Assembly: GCA_902462475.1 (NCBI GenBank)
Contig: CABQCB010000062.1
Coordinates: 1 to 8,500 of the forward strand
Length of the DNA stretch: 8,500 nt
Reading direction: 5' to 3'
Origin: an uncultured Oscillibacter sp.
Lineage (GTDB): Bacteria; Bacillota_A; Clostridia; Oscillospirales; Oscillospiraceae
Part shown: positions 6,701 through 8,500 of the stretch, piece after piece
How positions within the stretch are numbered: position 1 is the stretch's first letter
Layout: every line of letters starts with the position of its first letter
Notes under the pieces: generated by a model
Database searches by the model: none
What the model was told of the DNA's origin: nothing
The model's input: only the letters and a program-made list of their open reading frames with translations
Made by a program: the position numbers and the translations under genes

Positions 6701-7213
6701 GTGATCCGGGCCGAAGATGTCCGCAAGCTCCAGAGCATAGGCCTTGGCGTTTTCATACTCGCCGTTGCGCAGCCTGCGGGGGATCTCGCCCGCCAGGCAC
6801 GCCGTCAGGGCGATGAGGCCGCGGCTGTGGCGGCGCAGCAGATCCAGGTCGATGCGGGGCTTGATGTAAAAGCCCTCCGTCCAGGCCATGGATACCAGAT
6901 AGGAAAGGTTCCGATAGCCCTCCTCGTTTTCGCACAGCAGCACCAGATGGCGGCTCTCGGCGTCGAACTCGTGGATCTTGTCGAACCGGGAGCGGCCCTG
7001 AGGCGTCACATAAACCTCGCAGCCGATAATGGGCTTGACGCCCTCCGCCTTGCAGGCGCGGTAAAAGTCGATGGCGCCGTACATGACGCCATGGTCCGTG
7101 ATGGCGCAGGCGTCCTGCCCCATGGACTTGACGATCCCCGGCAGGTCCCGGATGCGGCAGGCGCCGTCCAGAAGGCTATATTCCGTATGGACATGTAAAT
7201 GGACGAAGGGCAT
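3734..7213 (-). CDS. dnaE: DNA polymerase III subunit alpha (DnaE)
   Basis: This is a replicative C-family DNA polymerase, complete at 1159 residues, closer to the E. coli DnaE length (1160) than to B. subtilis DnaE (1115). The PHP domain (about 1-215) keeps candidate metal ligands: H7 and H9 in HLHVHT, D16, H41 in ITDHG, E66 in GCEVYV, H89, C139, and D207/H209 in TNDAHYL. The polymerase core has GPGRGSAAGS (355-364), catalytic D397 and D399 in PDIDMDF, and the third acidic residue D552 in KMDFLGLRNL. A helix-hairpin-helix region (about 805-890), a clamp-binding-like QMDFF (912-916) and an OB fold (about 995-1080) follow. The start at 7213 has AAAGGA 7 bases upstream. It is the last gene of the whiA cluster. 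In Firmicutes DnaE usually works beside PolC, which is not in this window. Confidence 0.98.
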   Translation of the reverse strand: MPFVHLHVHTEYSLLDGACRIRDLPGIVKSMGQDACAITDHGVMYGAIDFYRACKAEGVKPIIGCEVYVTPQGRSRFDKIHEFDAESRHLVLLCENEEGYRNLSYLVSMAWTEGFYIKPRIDLDLLRRHSRGLIALTACLAGEIPRRLRNGEYENAKAYALELADIFGPDHLYLELQDHGIADQQEVNRGILRIHQDTGLPMVCTNDAHYLRKEDAEAHDVLLCIQTGKLLEDENRMRYEPRNFYLRSGEEMEALFAGYEGAVANTAKVADMCNLEFTFGKYHLPEFQLPPGYDSFSYLKKLCDEGYTRRYGADESHRQQLRYEQDMIEKMGFTDYFLIVSDFVRYAKQAGIPVGPGRGSAAGSLVSYCLEITDIDPAKYNLYFERFLNPERVSMPDIDMDFGDTRRGEVVDYVRRKYGDDHVAQIVTFGTMAARGVIRDVGRVMNMPYAQVDQIAKQVPGGPGALHITLEDALRLSKPLRELYETDGQVKKLIDTAKALEGMPRHASTHAAGVVITRRPVYEYVPLSKNDESVVCQYVMTTLEELGLLKMDFLGLRNLTVLDDAVKMVQKERPDFRLEDIPEDDQAVFDMLTAGKTSGVFQMESAGMTGVCVGLKPQTIEDLTAIVALYRPGPMESIPRFIACKHNPKLVTYKHPSLEPILSITYGCIVYQEQVMQIFQQLAGYSLGQADMVRRAMSKKKAKDIERERDAFINGDKERNITGCVANGIPPETAEAIYNEIYDFANYAFNKAHAVSYAVVAYQTAYFKYHFPREYMAALLTSVLDNSDKVAGYIAECRECGIALLPPDINRSSDCFTVEKGGIRFGLVAIKNIGRGFIQAVMRERETDGPFCSLYDFCSRMVGSDINKRAVENLIRAGAFDSTGARRSQLVKVYESVMDSVASQQRQNLEGQMDFFSMGSDSASRANAAKEIPLPDIPEFTAQERMMMEKETTGLYLSGHPMDQYRQQVRALGVPAIGAVLADFAQEGGPTRFSDGQRVTLCGVVTSSKTKTTKNNSLMAYVTVEDDTAAMELLCFSRVLDTCGAYLRENQAVVVKGKLSVRDEKAPQLMCDSVEPLERLGEGAPPPPEKPKTLYLKFPSLQDPSVRHMKLVFAMFPGTDPVKMVMADTRKVYAARVLLRPALVEEAKETLGEENVVVK

Positions 7214-7240
7214 AGTCGTTTCCTTTCCAGTGGGATGGTA

Positions 7241-7549
7241 TCAGCGGTCATCCTCATCCAGCGGCTTGCCGCATTGGGGACAGTAGAGAGGCAACCTCAT
7301 AGGCACGCGGCCGTCCTGGCACAAAGATGCGCCGCAGTGGGGGCAGCGCAGATAGCCATAAGCCAGCACCAGCCCGGCAATCACCAGTATGATCGCCAGG
7401 ATGCATAGGGCAACGATCCAGGCCATGGAGAGCTCCTTTCCCCCCTTAGCCACAGCTCCTCCCAACAGCAGCAGGGCAACACCCGCGAGACAGAGCACGT
7501 CGGAAAGCCGCAAGACCTGGTGCAGTGTCAGGGAATCCAGCTTTTTCAC
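7241..7549 (-). CDS. Small membrane protein with C-terminal zinc ribbon, function unknown (102 aa)
   Basis: Two hydrophobic segments (about residues 14-33 and 43-65) are followed by a short zinc ribbon: CPHCG (Cys69, Cys72) and CPQCG (Cys90, Cys93), 17 residues apart. The tail is acidic (LDEDDR). The short loop between the helices (KGGKE) implies a hairpin with the ribbon and N-terminus on the same side, probably cytoplasmic. The start is GTG at 7549, because AGGAGG (7558-7563 on the plus strand) lies 8 bases upstream. An ATG at 7556 is only 1 base from that site and in another frame that soon stops. It lies 27 bases before dnaE and 34 bases after the C_GCAxxG_C_C gene. No known family could be named; zinc binding is inferred from the four cysteines. 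Confidence 0.82.
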   Translation of the reverse strand: MKKLDSLTLHQVLRLSDVLCLAGVALLLLGGAVAKGGKELSMAWIVALCILAIILVIAGLVLAYGYLRCPHCGASLCQDGRVPMRLPLYCPQCGKPLDEDDR

Positions 7550-7583
7550 GGCGCATTCCTCCTTTGCCGCTTTTGCGGTTTGA

Positions 7584-8039
7584 TTACTGCTCCGCTTTTT
7601 CCTCTTCCAGCATCTGCTCCACGATCTCCGTGGCGGTGACCACCATGTTGTCGCAGTGGGCGGTGACGCCCAACCGCGCCGAGGCGGGATTCTTTTCCGT
7701 GACGCCGGGACGGGCCCGCAGCAAGTCGCCGCAGCGGGTCAGGCCGAACACCGCTTCATAGCGGCGGCGGAACTCCTTGGTGATGGCGTAGGTCCGCACC
7801 TTGCCGGCGCGGTCGGCACCGTCCGTATGGGGATGCAGGAGGCTCAGCACCATGACGCCGCCGCTGATGGCGCCGCAGAGCTCCTCGTGGCTGCCGCCCA
7901 CGCCGCCGCCGAAGCCGCCGGCCACGGCCATCACGGACTCCTCGGGAAGTCCCAGCAGATCCGCGAAAGCCCCCGCCACAGACTGGGCGCAGTTATATCC
8001 TTCATGGTGCAGCTCCAATGCCTTTGCACAACGATCCAT
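7584..8039 (-). CDS. C_GCAxxG_C_C family (putative redox-type) protein (151 aa)
   Basis: This matches the C_GCAxxG_C_C family, small soluble proteins with spaced invariant cysteines thought to be redox-active or metal-binding; no reaction has been established that I know of. Visible hallmarks are HHEGYNCAQSV (Cys17), a glycine-rich GGFGGGVGG (41-49), ELCGAISGGVMVLSLL (Cys55), FGLTRCGDLL (Cys103) and TAHCDNMV (Cys129). The early Cys4 is not one of the spaced family set. There is no signal peptide or membrane segment. The start at 8039 has AAAGGAG 9 bases upstream (8049-8055 on the plus strand). It follows whiA by 20 bases, so it is probably co-transcribed with it and with dnaE. The length is normal for the family. 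Confidence 0.9.
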   Translation of the reverse strand: MDRCAKALELHHEGYNCAQSVAGAFADLLGLPEESVMAVAGGFGGGVGGSHEELCGAISGGVMVLSLLHPHTDGADRAGKVRTYAITKEFRRRYEAVFGLTRCGDLLRARPGVTEKNPASARLGVTAHCDNMVVTATEIVEQMLEEEKAEQ

Positions 8040-8059
8040 TGTCTTTTTCTCCTTTGTAT

Positions 8060-8500
8060 TTATAGATTTTTCGCCAGCTCCACCAGCTTGCGCAGCCGAT
8101 GATTCAGGCAGGATTTGGTCACCGGCGGATCAAACTCCTCCGCCAGCTCCGAAAGCGTCAGCTCCGGGTTGGCCGCCCGGAGGCTCGCCGTCTGCTGAAG
8201 CTTTTCCGGCTGCTTTTCCAAAAGCCCCGCCGCCTCCAGCTGCTCCTGGGCCGCCCCCACCGCCTTGTCCAGATTGGCGCTGTCACAGTTGAGACGGCGG
8301 TTGACGCTGTTGCGCAGGTCTTTTTCCATTTTGGCGGTCATGACGTTCATGGCCGCCACCGGCGCGCCGATGAGCGTGAGAAAGTCCTCGATCTGGTCGC
8401 TTTGCTTGAAATAGGTCACAAAGCTGCCGTTGCGGCTGACGCTCTTGGGGGGATAGCCGCACTCCCGCAGCAGCACGTCCAATTCCCGGCTCACCTGCAT
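8060..8500 (-). CDS. whiA: DNA-binding protein WhiA, C-terminal part (N-terminus beyond right edge)
   Basis: WhiA is a DNA-binding regulator combining a LAGLIDADG homing-endonuclease-like fold with a C-terminal helix-turn-helix. It governs sporulation in actinomycetes and has roles in division and chromosome segregation in Firmicutes. The visible 146 residues contain the end of the LAGLIDADG-like region (FVTYFKQSDQIEDFLTLIGA, 27-46), the signature KDLRNSVNRRLNCDSANLDK (60-79), and the helix-turn-helix (about 105-140) ending in DPPVTKSCLNHRLRKL. The Met at the window edge (8498-8500) is most likely internal, since family members run about 300 residues, so roughly half is missing. The stop is TAA at 8060-8062. 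It is the furthest upstream visible gene of the leftward cluster; the promoter lies outside the window. Confidence 0.95.
   Translation of the reverse strand: MQVSRELDVLLRECGYPPKSVSRNGSFVTYFKQSDQIEDFLTLIGAPVAAMNVMTAKMEKDLRNSVNRRLNCDSANLDKAVGAAQEQLEAAGLLEKQPEKLQQTASLRAANPELTLSELAEEFDPPVTKSCLNHRLRKLVELAKNL

Noticed and set aside
4334..7198. Two long rightward open frames (4334-5548 and 5684-7198) opposite dnaE
   Set aside because: They lie wholly antisense to an unmistakable dnaE. Their His/Leu/Gly/Ala-rich translations are typical reverse-strand shadows of GC-rich coding DNA, and no domain is recognisable.
7554..7556. ATG as alternative start near the zinc-ribbon gene
   Set aside because: It is in a different frame that stops after about 36 codons, and only 1 base separates it from AGGAGG; GTG at 7549 is correctly spaced.
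1..8500. Search for tRNA, rRNA, CRISPR arrays, insertion sequences and transposase motifs
   Set aside because: No cloverleaf-like sequence, spaced direct repeats, terminal inverted repeats or transposase or integrase signatures were found by eye; the only repeats are the promoter boxes and the Glu-Pro codon repeat.

Overview
The window looks like a stretch of chromosome from a high-GC, spore-forming member of the Firmicutes, most likely class Clostridia in the Oscillospiraceae/Flavonifractor neighbourhood. The evidence is a WhiA C-terminus, a DnaE polymerase with an apparently complete PHP site, a YerB/DUF3048 lipoprotein, a DUF4364 winged-helix protein, a C_GCAxxG_C_C protein, strong AGGAGG-type ribosome binding sites and GC-rich coding sequence with third positions biased to G and C. 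The genus is inference; no rRNA or marker phylogeny is available here.

Left part, rightward genes (about 170-3711). A consensus-like promoter (TTGACA-N17-TATGGT) drives a two-gene unit: a 67-residue Xre-type helix-turn-helix regulator and a four-helix membrane protein that overlap by ATGA. The start of this transcript carries a perfect dyad that may be an operator. Next come a YerB-like lipoprotein with its own extended -10 promoter and a perfect 12-bp-stem terminator, a 279-residue cysteine-rich clostridial protein (20 Cys) with a possible sporulation-type promoter and a strong terminator, and a DUF4364 protein behind a TATAAT promoter. At the extreme left edge there may be the first codons of a divergent leftward gene with a sigma-E-like promoter. 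This is weakly supported.

Right part, leftward genes (8500 down to 3734). One compact cluster reads whiA (its C-terminal 146 residues; the rest lies beyond the right edge), a C_GCAxxG_C_C redox-type protein, a small membrane protein with a C-terminal zinc ribbon, and dnaE (1159 aa, complete). Gaps are 20, 34 and 27 bases, each with a ribosome binding site, and no terminator is seen between them, so they probably form one transcript. It converges on the DUF4364 gene, and a single hairpin flanked by A and T tracts at 3671-3711 can stop transcription from both sides. whiA close to dnaE is a familiar Firmicutes arrangement; the two small genes between them are the local variation.

No mobile element, CRISPR array, tRNA or rRNA was seen. 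Most of the region is ordinary core chromosome. The less described parts are the HTH/membrane pair with its promoter dyad, the cysteine-rich protein, and the two small genes between whiA and dnaE. I found no convincing new multi-gene system.
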